A DNA stretch of 64,000 bases from JAJDAT01 sp964344185 (GCA_964344185.1 CAYFMN010000017.1:1-64000); one strand, 5' to 3'. Numbered from the stretch's first letter, positions 17,167 to 26,621 are shown. Numbers and translations are program-made. Notes: generated by a model not told the origin, from the sequence alone.

Positions 17167-19482
17167 TCAGCCTTTATGCTTTATAGGAGGAAAGTGTTCG
17201 TGGATTCCTAAAAGATTCAAAGGAGAAATACCTTCAAATTGATCTTTATAGGAAATCTTTCGGTTTTTTTCTATTAAAAGTTTTTTTATAAAGGGGGCCT
17301 TCAACGAATAGGGGTTAAGCCTTAATCCCTTAGTAAATAAATCTTTGGCCAATTGGAAAAAACTTTCGTCTCTAACGAGGTCGAATATAATGTAGGAAAG
17401 GATTGCGGGAGTGAAATAAAATTGGGAATATATTTCTATGGAGCGAGGTATTAGCGTTTCTTTCAGCCATACTTTTCTCTTAGTTTGTCCAATTGACTGC
17501 CAGTAATATTTCAAAGGTTGAGAATCTTTAATGTCTTTGGTATTAGCGATCATTCCCTCGCTGGTAGTTTTGCGAGGAAGAAAACTTAGTATTTCTGTTT
17601 TTTGGGGAATAACCGTAGGACGTTCTAAAACTTGAAGGGCTTTGAGAAATAAATTTAATCCCTGTTCCGCGTTTGTTTTGGAAGAGATGAGACCCAAATT
17701 ATAGTAGGCTCTTTCTTCGTTAAATCCGAATTTTATCATTTTTTGGTAGTAGCGCTCCGCAACCGTGTAGTTCCCTTGATTGTGAAAATACAATGCGGTT
17801 ACAAAAGACCAAAAGGGAGTTTTTATAAACGATTCATTTTTGGGATCGGCAAGATTAGGTAAATTAATTTTATCAAAATATAAAAAGATTCCCTTTGACG
17901 ATTTTATTAACTTCGGTTCAAATCGTGGAGGGAAATAAAACGGCGAATAACCGGTTTTGTTATTTAATGGATTTTGTAATATTAACCAAATTCCAACCTC
18001 GCCTGATTTTCCAGAAAGCAAAGAAAGCCGGTTTGTATCCAAAAATTTTTCTAAATAAAATTCGTAGGAACTTAAATTTAAGGCGTCGCCTAATTCTCCC
18101 CGAAGTTCTGTTATTTTGGTAACGTTTAAAATAATATCGTTTTTTTCTAAATTTTTTTCTAGAAACTGGCTAATGGTCGCGATCCCTTTTGTTTGGAAAA
18201 CGTTGTCCAGAAAATTCTGGCTCCAAACTGGTTTTTTATGAACTGAATAGGTAAATAGCAAAAAGGCGGATAAAAAGACGGTCGCATGTTTTGTGTTTTT
18301 TGAAGCCTTAAAAAATAAAATTTTGGAAAATAGAAAACAAAATCCCACAGCGATGGAAATAAGATAAAAAGGCAAAATAAAACCAAGGAACCTTTCTTCG
18401 GCAAGGTTCATCCCCAAAGAAAGAAGAAAAATAGGCGGATAAATAATTATTGAAAAAACGATGAATACCGAGCGATGATTTTTGAAAAGTCTATACTGGC
18501 CCAATAAAAAAAGACCGAGAAAACAAACGTAAGCTCCAGCGTTGCCATGAACTCCCATATCCCCCGCATAAAAATTTAACGTGAGGAAAACCTTTTTCCC
18601 TAACGTGATTAATTTTTCCAGTCGGCTTGAGTTGGATTCAAAATATTCCTGTCCGGGGATGGGAGCCAAAATAGGATCGATGAATTTTCCGTTGATTATT
18701 AATTCGTATGCGTTCCTTATTATATTTAACCCCTTCAGTTGGTAAAAAAGGAGCGCAAAGGCTATTGAAGTAAAAAAATAACCAAAAAACTTTTTATAAT
18801 GGGAAAAGGTTAAGGCTTTCGACGTTGAATTATGGTTCGCCCATATTAACCAAATCCCAGCTAGAAAGACCGCAGGGAGAAAAAGAAAAGGCAATATAAC
18901 GTTTGTAATATTTAAAAAATTTATAAATGAAAAGAGAATCCAATATGTATGACCTGTTTTTTTTTCGACTCCTAGCCATAAAAAATGCAGGGTTAGGAAA
19001 GAGGCGAAAAAATAAAACGCGGGAAAATGCGGCCAGATTATGGACCAGAAACTATAATAAGAGACGCCAAATAAGAGGACCGAAATAATGGCTTCGTTTT
19101 CTCCAATTCTTTGTTTGGTAAATTTGTAAATCAGGTAAAGCGTCGCAAGAGAAATAGCGAAAGGAAAAATTCTATAAGTTATTTCGGATAATCCAAATAA
19201 CTTATAAATATAGTTGGAGACGATGATTCGCCAATGAGCTAATTCAGGATGAAATTTTGAGAAAATTATTTCAAGGGGGCCAAGGTCTATATTTGGTTTA
19301 ATTTTATAGGTTAGCGCGTAGGGCGTTATGGGGCTTTCAAGCAAAAGATACCGGATATAAACTCCAATACCCGTAAAAATGAAAAGAAAAATATAATTGA
19401 GAGAGGGTTTTGGGGGAGATGATTGAAATTTCATCGAAGGGCGCCGTGAGACTGTTAAATCAAGTCTTTGTCCGTTTAACAT
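17167..19482 (-). CDS. polytopic GT-C type glycosyltransferase-like protein with TPR tail
   Basis: 771 residues from the ATG at 19482; an ATG at 19434 is an alternative and a TTG at 19491 is possible. About 11 transmembrane segments occupy residues 25-430. The acidic/His loop after TM1 (SKFHPELAHWRI) and the overall layout resemble ArnT/PMT-type enzymes, which transfer sugars from polyprenyl phosphate on the periplasmic side. The C-terminal 350 residues are soluble and include TPR-like repeats (YTVAERYYQKMIKFGFNEERAYYNLGLI). The gene is transcribed divergently from a second GT-C type gene. In this phage-tail setting it could modify surface polysaccharide; that is inference. Confidence 0.6.
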   Translation of the reverse strand: MLNGQRLDLTVSRRPSMKFQSSPPKPSLNYIFLFIFTGIGVYIRYLLLESPITPYALTYKIKPNIDLGPLEIIFSKFHPELAHWRIIVSNYIYKLFGLSEITYRIFPFAISLATLYLIYKFTKQRIGENEAIISVLLFGVSYYSFWSIIWPHFPAFYFFASFLTLHFLWLGVEKKTGHTYWILFSFINFLNITNVILPFLFLPAVFLAGIWLIWANHNSTSKALTFSHYKKFFGYFFTSIAFALLFYQLKGLNIIRNAYELIINGKFIDPILAPIPGQEYFESNSSRLEKLITLGKKVFLTLNFYAGDMGVHGNAGAYVCFLGLFLLGQYRLFKNHRSVFIVFSIIIYPPIFLLSLGMNLAEERFLGFILPFYLISIAVGFCFLFSKILFFKASKNTKHATVFLSAFLLFTYSVHKKPVWSQNFLDNVFQTKGIATISQFLEKNLEKNDIILNVTKITELRGELGDALNLSSYEFYLEKFLDTNRLSLLSGKSGEVGIWLILQNPLNNKTGYSPFYFPPRFEPKLIKSSKGIFLYFDKINLPNLADPKNESFIKTPFWSFVTALYFHNQGNYTVAERYYQKMIKFGFNEERAYYNLGLISSKTNAEQGLNLFLKALQVLERPTVIPQKTEILSFLPRKTTSEGMIANTKDIKDSQPLKYYWQSIGQTKRKVWLKETLIPRSIEIYSQFYFTPAILSYIIFDLVRDESFFQLAKDLFTKGLRLNPYSLKAPFIKKLLIEKNRKISYKDQFEGISPLNLLGIHEHFPPIKHKG

Positions 19483-19716
19483 GGCTTCCAAACGTGGAAA
19501 GCGCAGGACCGCGTTGGATTATCCAAAAAGGAAGGAATCCAATCAACGTTTAATAAAACCGTTTTGGATATTTAACCAAATCGGGTATTATTTAGCGAGA
19601 AATATTTTTAAAATCCCGATTCAATCCTTTTACTATCGCCCCCTAACTTTATCGCCGCTGGGACAATTTTTTAATTTGCCCGCCTATTAATCCTCAGGTT
19701 TTAGTCGCCTCTTTTT

Positions 19717-21879
19717 ATGGAAAACTCCCCTTCGGAAAGATTGAAATTAGTCGCTTTATTGGGTTTATGCTTTTTCGTAATTCTTGGAATTTATTTAAGG
19801 TGGAAATGTTTGGATCAGGTTTCTGTCAACGTTTGGATTGCCAGGGACTTTGACCGGGCTTTTAATATTTTCGACGGCGTTTATTTTCCGCTTGCCGGAC
19901 CGGAATTAAATAATGGGGGAAGGTTACCGGGCCCTTTCATGTATATTCTTTTAAGTATTCCCCTGCTTTTTTACTATTCATACGAATCAATATTTGTATT
20001 TAATTTTCTTCTGAATATTGGTTCCCTGGGACTTCTATTTTGGGTAACGCGCAAGTACTTTGGTTTTAATGTAGCGACAATATGTACCATATTATTCTCC
20101 ATGAATCTTTCACATATTGGCGTTGTGACGTTTCCTTTTAACCCCGCTTATATCTTTCCGTTTACGATTTTAGTTTTATGGTTTGTATTGGAGATGGTTG
20201 TTGCCAAAAAGGCGATTTATCTTGCCGGATTGGGAATGGCAATTTGTCTGGGAATCCAATTCCATTTTTCGGTTATTACTTATGTCTTGCCGGTCCTTTT
20301 TATCTTGGCGTTATTTAAGATTAAAATTACCCCCAAAGCTTTGGGGGCCACGTTAATATGCGTTTCGATATGCTTGCTTCCATATGGAATCTACAAAGTT
20401 CAGACCCATGTTCCCAGTAATGCAGGAGAATCGTTGACCTTTGAAGAACGCAAACCCTTTAATTTAGTTAGGTTGGTTAGAATTATTGGCGTTCAAAATA
20501 CTATTGAACGAATATCCGATGCTAGAGGCTTTTTTTTCGGAAAAGAACATTCTGAAAACTTTAGAAAAACAAACTGGTTGGTTTTATCGTTTTGTTTTTA
20601 TTTCATGGCCATTAGAACGGCCTTCAAAGCCAAAAAGGAGGGGATGGCAGCTTGTAATAAAGAGATAGCCGTTTTGGCGTTGTTTTATTTTCCAAGCCTT
20701 GCTTATGAAATCAGCCAACCTCATGATAACCACTTTTGGTATATTTATATTTTCACCGCTTCGCAAATCCTTATTGTAACGCTTACGATGTTTTCCATTT
20801 ATAACTGGATCCAAAAGGTAAATGGAAAACTTATTTTATTTTGCGTTTTTTCCTCTTACCCGATTTATTTCTCGTATCACACTGTCGATTTTGTTCAAGG
20901 ATTTCTTTCTTCTCAACAAGGTGATTTCGACCAACAAACTTACAAAAAGTCTAAAATAATATTGGGAACCTTGATGAATCGATTGGATTTAACGCCGCAG
21001 GAGTTTTATGAGAGGGTTTATCTTAGAAACTATAATCCGTACTCTTTTAAAATAATTCAGTTAGCTTCGAAGGATTTTGGAAAAAATAGCAATCAGGATA
21101 ATAGGCTGCCGAACAGATTTTGTTTTTTTATTTTTGATCCGTTGGATAAACAAACGATTTCTGAGGAAAAATTGCATTTCTTTTTAAACGATAAGGAAAT
21201 AACTATTCAAGGAATTCACAAAATTCTGGTTGATACAGGCGGGTCGTCAAGGACAATTCTAGCGTATGAATATAAACCGAGTTTTCTCCAATCGTGTTAT
21301 AGAAATCTTGGCAATCCGTTTATGACAGAGAAAAGTTTGCGGGATTTATTTGTAGACACGAAAAAACTGACAAAAAGAGCGAGGCGGGGAGGAACGGCCC
21401 ATCATCCGGTTTTACAAGCCGCCACGCTGGACTTTAAGGAAGAATACGGTTCCAACTCTCGGTTAGAAAGTTTACGGGGACATTACATTATTTATAACGG
21501 CGAAAAACAGCTTCCATTCAGGTTTAAAATAAATATTAAGAAACGCGAAGGTAGATATTATTTGAGGGGGGAAATCGAAAATTATTATTTCTGGGAAGGG
21601 CCGAATTACAGGATGAAACGGCTCTACGTAATTTTTAGAAATAAAAAGAATCCCACACAAGCTTTAGCCGCAATAATTTTAGATTCTGACAAGATAATAA
21701 ATAGATTTGGAAGCGACAATCTGAAATGGTTTAGAGAAGTGGTTTTGACGGATGGCATTGATTGGACAAAAGGCCAGTTCCAACTTGAAGTTAGCTGGGA
21801 AACTAACTGGCATGAGCCTAATTATTATTGTTGTAGTTCGGATGAGTCTAACAATTACGTCTTAAAAAGTTTCCTTTGA
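19717..21879 (+). CDS. polytopic GT-C type glycosyltransferase-like protein
   Basis: 720 residues with 10-11 transmembrane segments (about 10-400) and a soluble C-terminal region of about 320 residues. An ARDFDRAF motif after TM1, where GT-C enzymes carry their catalytic acidic residue, and GPELNNGGRLPGPF, which resembles dolichyl-phosphate-mannose type transferases, support the call. It is the only plus-strand gene in the 14.5-40 kb cluster. No good ribosome binding site precedes the ATG. Donor and acceptor are unknown. Confidence 0.6.
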   Translation: MENSPSERLKLVALLGLCFFVILGIYLRWKCLDQVSVNVWIARDFDRAFNIFDGVYFPLAGPELNNGGRLPGPFMYILLSIPLLFYYSYESIFVFNFLLNIGSLGLLFWVTRKYFGFNVATICTILFSMNLSHIGVVTFPFNPAYIFPFTILVLWFVLEMVVAKKAIYLAGLGMAICLGIQFHFSVITYVLPVLFILALFKIKITPKALGATLICVSICLLPYGIYKVQTHVPSNAGESLTFEERKPFNLVRLVRIIGVQNTIERISDARGFFFGKEHSENFRKTNWLVLSFCFYFMAIRTAFKAKKEGMAACNKEIAVLALFYFPSLAYEISQPHDNHFWYIYIFTASQILIVTLTMFSIYNWIQKVNGKLILFCVFSSYPIYFSYHTVDFVQGFLSSQQGDFDQQTYKKSKIILGTLMNRLDLTPQEFYERVYLRNYNPYSFKIIQLASKDFGKNSNQDNRLPNRFCFFIFDPLDKQTISEEKLHFFLNDKEITIQGIHKILVDTGGSSRTILAYEYKPSFLQSCYRNLGNPFMTEKSLRDLFVDTKKLTKRARRGGTAHHPVLQAATLDFKEEYGSNSRLESLRGHYIIYNGEKQLPFRFKINIKKREGRYYLRGEIENYYFWEGPNYRMKRLYVIFRNKKNPTQALAAIILDSDKIINRFGSDNLKWFREVVLTDGIDWTKGQFQLEVSWETNWHEPNYYCCSSDESNNYVLKSFL

Positions 21880-21938
21880 GAAAGATAGATTGGCTGCGAT
21901 TAAAAATCCAATTATACAAGGCGGTAAGTTGAGTTGTA

Positions 21939-22154
21939 TTAATGACTTTTAAGTTTTAGGTGGGATTTCTGACGTTTCATGTAATTGGATAAAACATCCG
22001 AAACGTCTTGGATATAAATATTACCGGAGCGGTTTATTGCAAGGAAGAGAGCCGCTTCTTTGTATCCAGCCTTAGCGAGTTCGCGAAGAGCGCCGGTAAA
22101 ATCCTCGGCGCTCAATTTGTTTGGATCGATTTTAATTTCAAACTCAACGCCCAT
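21939..22154 (-). CDS. small conserved hypothetical protein
   Basis: 71 residues with acidic N-terminal (MGVEFEIKIDPNKLSAEDF) and basic C-terminal halves; predicted alpha/beta, soluble. No family recognised. Evidence that it is real: a decayed copy of its 3' end survives at 17092-17166, and it fits the gene order of the fibre cluster. It may be a fibre chaperone or assembly factor, but nothing in the sequence proves this. Confidence 0.5.
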   Translation of the reverse strand: MGVEFEIKIDPNKLSAEDFTGALRELAKAGYKEAALFLAINRSGNIYIQDVSDVLSNYMKRQKSHLKLKSH

Positions 22155-22287
22155 ACTTTACAGCCTTATTATGCCACAGAAAAATACTTTGGCTATCTCA
22201 GGCTTCGAACTGTAGAAAATAAAAGTTATATAACTTCTGTGAAAATCTGTGTTTCCAGTGGCTATTTAATCGATAAAAAATTTGAGC

Positions 22288-22584
22288 TTATTTTTTCTTT
22301 TCTAGCCTATAAATCATCCGCATTTGTTTTTTCAAAACGCGTTTCATAGCGGAACGTAATTCATCTACAGTGCGAGCGTTAGCCAATTGATTGTCGATAA
22401 ATTGTAAGCTTTTAGATAAACCAGGGAGTTCGGCGCGCATTTCGCTATTTTTTTTAATATTTTTAGCGCTCTTAAAAGACCGGATCGAACCCTTATGCCC
22501 GGATTTATGATTTGCCAAAGCGGAGCCACCGCTTAACGTTAAAGTTGTAAAACTAAAAATAGCGATAACCGCAATTCGTTTCAT
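22288..22584 (-). CDS. small exported basic hypothetical protein
   Basis: 98 residues. Signal peptide (MKRIAVIAIFSFTTLTLSGGSALA, cleavage near residue 24) followed by a highly basic helical mature region (KSAKNIKKN, RSAMKRVLKKQMRMIYRLEKKK). GGAG lies 9 bases before the ATG. An exported basic small protein is unusual in a phage tail operon and may be a host gene caught up in the cluster. No function recognised. Confidence 0.65.
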   Translation of the reverse strand: MKRIAVIAIFSFTTLTLSGGSALANHKSGHKGSIRSFKSAKNIKKNSEMRAELPGLSKSLQFIDNQLANARTVDELRSAMKRVLKKQMRMIYRLEKKK

Positions 22585-22612
22585 TATTTATACTCCAATA
22601 TTTATAATTAAA

Positions 22613-22956
22613 TTGTCACAGTGAGGTTCTCGAACTGCGACATCCTTTTAATAGTTGATTAGGATCACTGCTAATTGAGAGTCAACTTTTCTTTAAACCG
22701 TCGCTCTTGCATGTCATCCTGAAGCTAACCTTTAGGTTAGGTGAAGGATCTCGCCTCGATTTAATGTCATCCCGAGAGGAGTCGAGGGATCTCATTTTTT
22801 AAAGTTGCAAAGGATTAAAGTTAGAGATTATTTTCTTTATAACTTTTGCAGTTCGTTAAGTATATTTATTCGTTGCTAGAGTCGTTCCGAAGGAACGGCG
22901 AAGAATCTAGGTTTAAAAAGGCGACGGCCCGAAGGACCGTCAATTCCTTATTTACT
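22613..22956. repeat. three to four hairpin repeats in tandem
   Basis: Holds a TGTCACAGTGAGG...CGAACTGCGACA repeat (22614-22641), a GTCATCC repeat with arms CTAACC/GGTTAG and loop TTTA (from about 22713), a GTCATCCCGAG...GAGGGATCTC repeat (from about 22762), and a CGTTCC/GGAACG hairpin near 22885. It lies upstream of the small exported gene and downstream of the fibre-like gene. No coding sequence seen. Confidence 0.75.
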
Positions 22957-25041
22957 TTACTGCCGCGCCTGTTGACCAACGGCTGAGATCTCGTACTCGC
23001 TTCCGGAAGGAACCGTTACGCGAAAACACAACTTGGTGCCGGTAGTCGTTCCACTTAAATCTTTGGTTGCGCGACGCACCGAACGACCGTCCGATAACGT
23101 TGTGGCGACTTCCATGTCAGCCGTAATATCAGTCCAGTCGGGAGTCCCTGCATCGCAATCGCGCGTTACATAATAGGTAGGCGAAGCGGAAATATGCTTA
23201 TCCGCAACGAATGTATAAGTTTCCGAAGGCGCCGCCGATACCGTAAAAGCGTCAGTTTGCAAATCCATTGCGGCGTTATCGCCATCGTAGTTGATTCCAA
23301 ATCGATCAACCGAAGGGTTAGAGCTGGCGGACGTTGAATACAAGGTGACGCCTCTAACGATATTATCAACAGACGTAGAGAAACCGCCAGTCGTTTCCCA
23401 TTCGTTGTCGGTAATGGCTTCATATTGATCATGATCCATTTGATTTGCGGTTTGTTGTTCTACTGCTTCAGAAATGGTATGGAGCATGTCGTTAACCGTT
23501 CCGCTCGTCAAAGTTTCGCTACCCGAGGCGGCGGAATTGTATTTCCATGTTCCTGCGTCGTTTTTAGCGATAATACGCCAGGAGGAATCGGCTTGATCGA
23601 ATACCTTAATTTCCGTTCCCGCTCCAAAGCTGGCGGCGGGGTCAAACATCAACCAGTAATAGATGTTCTGGGTATCAGGAGTTTCGTCAATAGTACTTAG
23701 ATTAATATCCGACCAGGAAGACGTTTCAGTTTTTTGCCCCTCTGCGTCGCTTATGGAGACGTATTCGTTAATCGGAACAGCGTCTCCATCTTCCATCATT
23801 TGTGTGTCGTACCATGTTGGAAGTCCATTATTAAAATTGTTGTTAGCGATGAAATTAATTCGGTAATAAGTATAGGCTGTGTTATTAGTAAATGTAAAAT
23901 CGTCATATACTGTTCCATCTTGAAAAAAATGACCTGTCACAGATTCGATTAAATTCCAATTTGTTCCATCGTTACTTCCGTCAATATTAAAATCCACATC
24001 GTCGGCGCGAGCCTCTGTTCCATTGACGCTAATTCTTACTTTAGTGATTGTTACCGCTCCTGAAGTAAATTCAAAACGTATATGGCTGGGTAATGCTTCG
24101 TTACCGTCAAAATTAACGCTTGTTCCTGTATCGTCATCAGCTACGCTGGCAATTAAACCGCTGCTTATAGTAGTATTATGAGTTACCGTAGCCCCGGTCG
24201 CCAAATTGGGACCATAGCCGCCAGCTCCTCCGCCTCCAACTTCATTCAGTTTTACGGTTCCCGCATCAAACTGACTCATTCGAATAATATAGTCATAGTC
24301 TCCAGTAGTTTCTGTAGCTGTGCTATCTAACTCGATATTAGTAGCGTCTGTTCGAGTGTCGATGCCATACCACGTTGTTCCAGAATCAAAACTGATGCGG
24401 GCTTTTTCGGCGTTAGCTGGCCAACTGCCAGTGTCAATTGTAACGGTCGCATCGCCGTTGGTAACCGTAGCTTGATCGGTTGCGGGTAAAGAGTTAGTCC
24501 ATTCTTGCTGAATATAATTAGACTCGGTAGTGTAGGTTTTATCGGAATCAAGATCGGTTCCGCCGGAAAGCGGTTTATATAGCTTATTAGCGACATCGTA
24601 TTCCTCGCCGGTTGACTTAACTTCGTCTACTACATTAGTCGTTGTCGCAAAAACGCCGACGAATCCCTCTTCCATATTTTGCGAATCGATTCCGTGCCGT
24701 TCTTGATCGTATAGGTAATTTAAAAAGATGTCCGATGCGTTTTGAGCCACTCCCGCAGCGTCGCCTTGCGGCCAGGCGGATAATGGCACGCCGCCTAAAG
24801 TGATGGTGCCAGCAATCATGCTGGAACCGTGAATAACGCCGACAAAGTCCGCCGTTCCGCTAACGGACAAATCGGTAAACGCTCCCGTGTTTGGAGTGGT
24901 GGAGCCAATAGCCGGAGGCGCTTGCAAATCGGAGTCCGGACCGATCCGATATTTAGCGCCAAACGAATCAGAAACCGGCAACATGATCAGCAAAGCGCCC
25001 AACATAATGGCCGGAAAAATATATTTAATAAACCAGTTCAT
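22957..25041 (-). CDS. fibre-like protein with signal peptide and discoidin-like domain
   Basis: 694 residues. The first 29 residues (MNWFIKYIFPAIMLGALLIML...SFGA) form a good signal peptide, unexpected for a phage virion protein. The body matches the LamG fibre at 14500-16833 over two blocks: residues about 150-275 and the C-terminal 260 residues. The central segment (about 280-430) is instead discoidin/F5-8-type C-like (VTITKVRISVNG, DFNIDGSNDGTNWNLIESV, YYRINFIANNNF). It is thus the same scaffold with an exchanged carbohydrate-binding module. The GAAGG upstream supports the ATG. It may be a host-exported version of the fibre or a chimera; both readings are inference. Confidence 0.7.
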   Translation of the reverse strand: MNWFIKYIFPAIMLGALLIMLPVSDSFGAKYRIGPDSDLQAPPAIGSTTPNTGAFTDLSVSGTADFVGVIHGSSMIAGTITLGGVPLSAWPQGDAAGVAQNASDIFLNYLYDQERHGIDSQNMEEGFVGVFATTTNVVDEVKSTGEEYDVANKLYKPLSGGTDLDSDKTYTTESNYIQQEWTNSLPATDQATVTNGDATVTIDTGSWPANAEKARISFDSGTTWYGIDTRTDATNIELDSTATETTGDYDYIIRMSQFDAGTVKLNEVGGGGAGGYGPNLATGATVTHNTTISSGLIASVADDDTGTSVNFDGNEALPSHIRFEFTSGAVTITKVRISVNGTEARADDVDFNIDGSNDGTNWNLIESVTGHFFQDGTVYDDFTFTNNTAYTYYRINFIANNNFNNGLPTWYDTQMMEDGDAVPINEYVSISDAEGQKTETSSWSDINLSTIDETPDTQNIYYWLMFDPAASFGAGTEIKVFDQADSSWRIIAKNDAGTWKYNSAASGSETLTSGTVNDMLHTISEAVEQQTANQMDHDQYEAITDNEWETTGGFSTSVDNIVRGVTLYSTSASSNPSVDRFGINYDGDNAAMDLQTDAFTVSAAPSETYTFVADKHISASPTYYVTRDCDAGTPDWTDITADMEVATTLSDGRSVRRATKDLSGTTTGTKLCFRVTVPSGSEYEISAVGQQARQ

Positions 25042-25081
25042 AGTAATAACCTTCGATATTTAATGAGTTTCCAAAAATGTC

Positions 25082-25540
25082 TTACGCGATGGTTGCGATT
25101 GCTTTTTTCTTAAAATAGAGGGTAACGGTCATGTCTTCGCCTTCCAACGTCGAGCCAATTTGCTTGACTTTAATTCCAACCCACTGACCGGAAGTAACGT
25201 CCAAGTCTGTAATATCGGTCAATTCATATTGAGAACCGGCGGTGAGGGAGGCGACCCTGGTTTGCTCCGAGCCGTTAACCAATAAGTCGACTTGCACGTC
25301 CGCTCCCGTTGGAGCGACGCGGCAAAAGATTCCGACTTTTGTTATGGTGATATCTTCTTGTGGAAACCAGCCATCGTAGGCGACCTCTTCGTCGCTCAAA
25401 ATCCCAGAAACATACGCGTCCTTTTGAAAAAGGTTGCCAATGTCGTCTAGGGCTTGGGCGCGGGCGTCGTGATACTGTTTCCAATTAGTGTTCCCCTGGT
25501 CTGGCAGGGGAAGGTTTAAACTGCTTGTATAATCGGTCAT
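25082..25540 (-). CDS. phage tail-associated beta-rich protein
   Basis: 152 residues. An N-terminal stretch rich in Asn/Gln and aromatic residues (SLNLPLPDQGNTNWKQYHDARAQALDDI) is typical of fibre attachment segments. It is followed by about 110 residues of beta-rich sequence. AGGA lies 9 bases before the ATG. It sits between two fibre-type genes on the same strand, only 40 bp upstream of the next, so it is probably co-transcribed. No named family recognised; a short fibre or fibre adaptor is the likeliest role. Confidence 0.6.
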   Translation of the reverse strand: MTDYTSSLNLPLPDQGNTNWKQYHDARAQALDDIGNLFQKDAYVSGILSDEEVAYDGWFPQEDITITKVGIFCRVAPTGADVQVDLLVNGSEQTRVASLTAGSQYELTDITDLDVTSGQWVGIKVKQIGSTLEGEDMTVTLYFKKKAIATIA

Positions 25541-25656
25541 GTTATTTATTCCTGGGAAATGAAGGTCCGCGAGGTTTTACAAACCCATCCCGGTTTTAAA
25601 AATTTTTATGTGTTTGCATGGGGTGGAAGAAGATTGAAATTACTAAGTCTCCCACC

Positions 25657-25790
25657 GTGTGTCATCCTGAAGTGAACCTTTAGGTTCAGTGAAGGATCTC
25701 GCCTCGATTTAAATAAATTGTCACACTGAGCTTGTCGAAGTGCGACCACCTATTACTTCTGTGCTCTTCTGTGGCTAATCTTTTAGGCTT
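25657..25790. repeat. hairpin repeats
   Basis: A GTCATCC repeat with arms TGAACC/GGTTCA (from about 25661), a TGTCACACTGAG...CGAAGTGCGAC repeat (25718-25745) and a reversed CACAGAAG-type block (25752-25782), all inside the tail gene cluster. Confidence 0.75.
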
Positions 25791-25793
25791 GTG

Positions 25794-26150
25794 CTAAACC
25801 CGTTGCAACGTCAAAGTCTGAGTAATCTGCAAAGAATCCGACGCGCCTTTGTTCTTCACGGGAAAAGTGATGCGATTCAACATATCGCCAACAGAACCCG
25901 CGTTAAAAATCGCCGCTTCGGTAATGGCCCCGGTTCCCGTGCCTGCGGGAAAGTCGGCGACATATGTAACAACATTGTTAGCGCGTGATTTAGTGGTGAG
26001 AGACACACGCGCCTCTTCCGTTTCCAGAGTTGTATCCGTAGCCGCTTCCGCCGTTGCGCCAGAGCCGATAGCCATATGAGTCATGGTGTTTTGGGTTGGA
26101 GTGTCCAACAATTGATCGGCCAAGTGATCCAATCCGCCGTCTGTGATCAT
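25794..26150 (-). CDS. phage tail fibre/collar-type protein
   Basis: 118 residues. The pattern ITDGGLDHLADQLLD...MTHMAIGSGATAEAATDTTLETE, then a central GTGAITEAAIFNAG, is the typical shape of the short fibre N-terminal domain of many tailed phages, in which an early helix is followed by AxGxG and EAGIF-like motifs. AGGAGA precedes the ATG by 7 bases. It lies between the tail tip gene and the long fibres, as expected for a fibre adaptor. Confidence 0.72.
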   Translation of the reverse strand: MITDGGLDHLADQLLDTPTQNTMTHMAIGSGATAEAATDTTLETEEARVSLTTKSRANNVVTYVADFPAGTGTGAITEAAIFNAGSVGDMLNRITFPVKNKGASDSLQITQTLTLQRV

Positions 26151-26229
26151 AATTCTTTCTCCTGAAAAAATTTATTTAGAAGTTAAATTGACTTGTATCT
26201 TTTTTGAAATATTTAAAAACGCTTTACAT

Positions 26230-26441
26230 GAATAATTTTTTTTGATCTATTCCCATTGCGTGTCATTCAGAGCGCATGACTTGTTTTACGCGTTGATTGA
26301 TTAACGACTAGGATTTCGTGATTTACTTCGCGTGTCATTCAGAACCGATATTTTAATATCGGTGAAGAATCTCGCTTTGTCTAAAAGTCATCCCGACCAA
26401 AGTGGAGGGATCTATGTTTCGAAGAAACATATTCCTACTTC
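26230..26441. repeat. hairpin repeats
   Basis: Three GTCATTC/GTCATCC-type blocks in a row. One (about 26333-26375) has long perfect arms CCGATAT/ATATCGG around a TTTA loop and the tail GAAGAATCTCG; another starts at about 26388 (GTCATCCCGACCAAAGTGGAGGGATC). Confidence 0.7.
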
Positions 26442-26621
26442 TTAATGATATTGCGATTCCGAATCTTTGAGATGTTCCTTCAACTTCTCTTGAATCAACC
26501 GTTCCGCCTCCGCTTTAGAAACCGTGCCAGGCGTTCGTTCGACAACGCTCCGGTCTTTGATTTCTCCATCCGAATCCCGAACCACAATCTCTATCTTTTC
26601 TTTAAAACAAAACCCATCCAT
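26442..26621 (-). CDS. small phage-type hypothetical protein (59 aa)
   Basis: A 59-codon frame starting MDGFCFKEKIEIVVRDSDGE and ending at TAA 26442-26444. It is hydrophilic with a helical C-terminal half (SKAEAERLIQEKLKEHL). The codon content is normal for the cluster and it fills the space between the fibre adaptor and the tail tip gene, where many phages have a short accessory gene. No clear ribosome binding site. Function unknown. Confidence 0.5.
   Translation of the reverse strand: MDGFCFKEKIEIVVRDSDGEIKDRSVVERTPGTVSKAEAERLIQEKLKEHLKDSESQYH

Noticed and set aside
19481..19690. 69-codon plus-strand frame between the divergent glycosyltransferase genes
   Set aside because: It overlaps the start of the minus-strand gene, is basic with no recognisable domain and lacks a ribosome binding site; it is probably chance.
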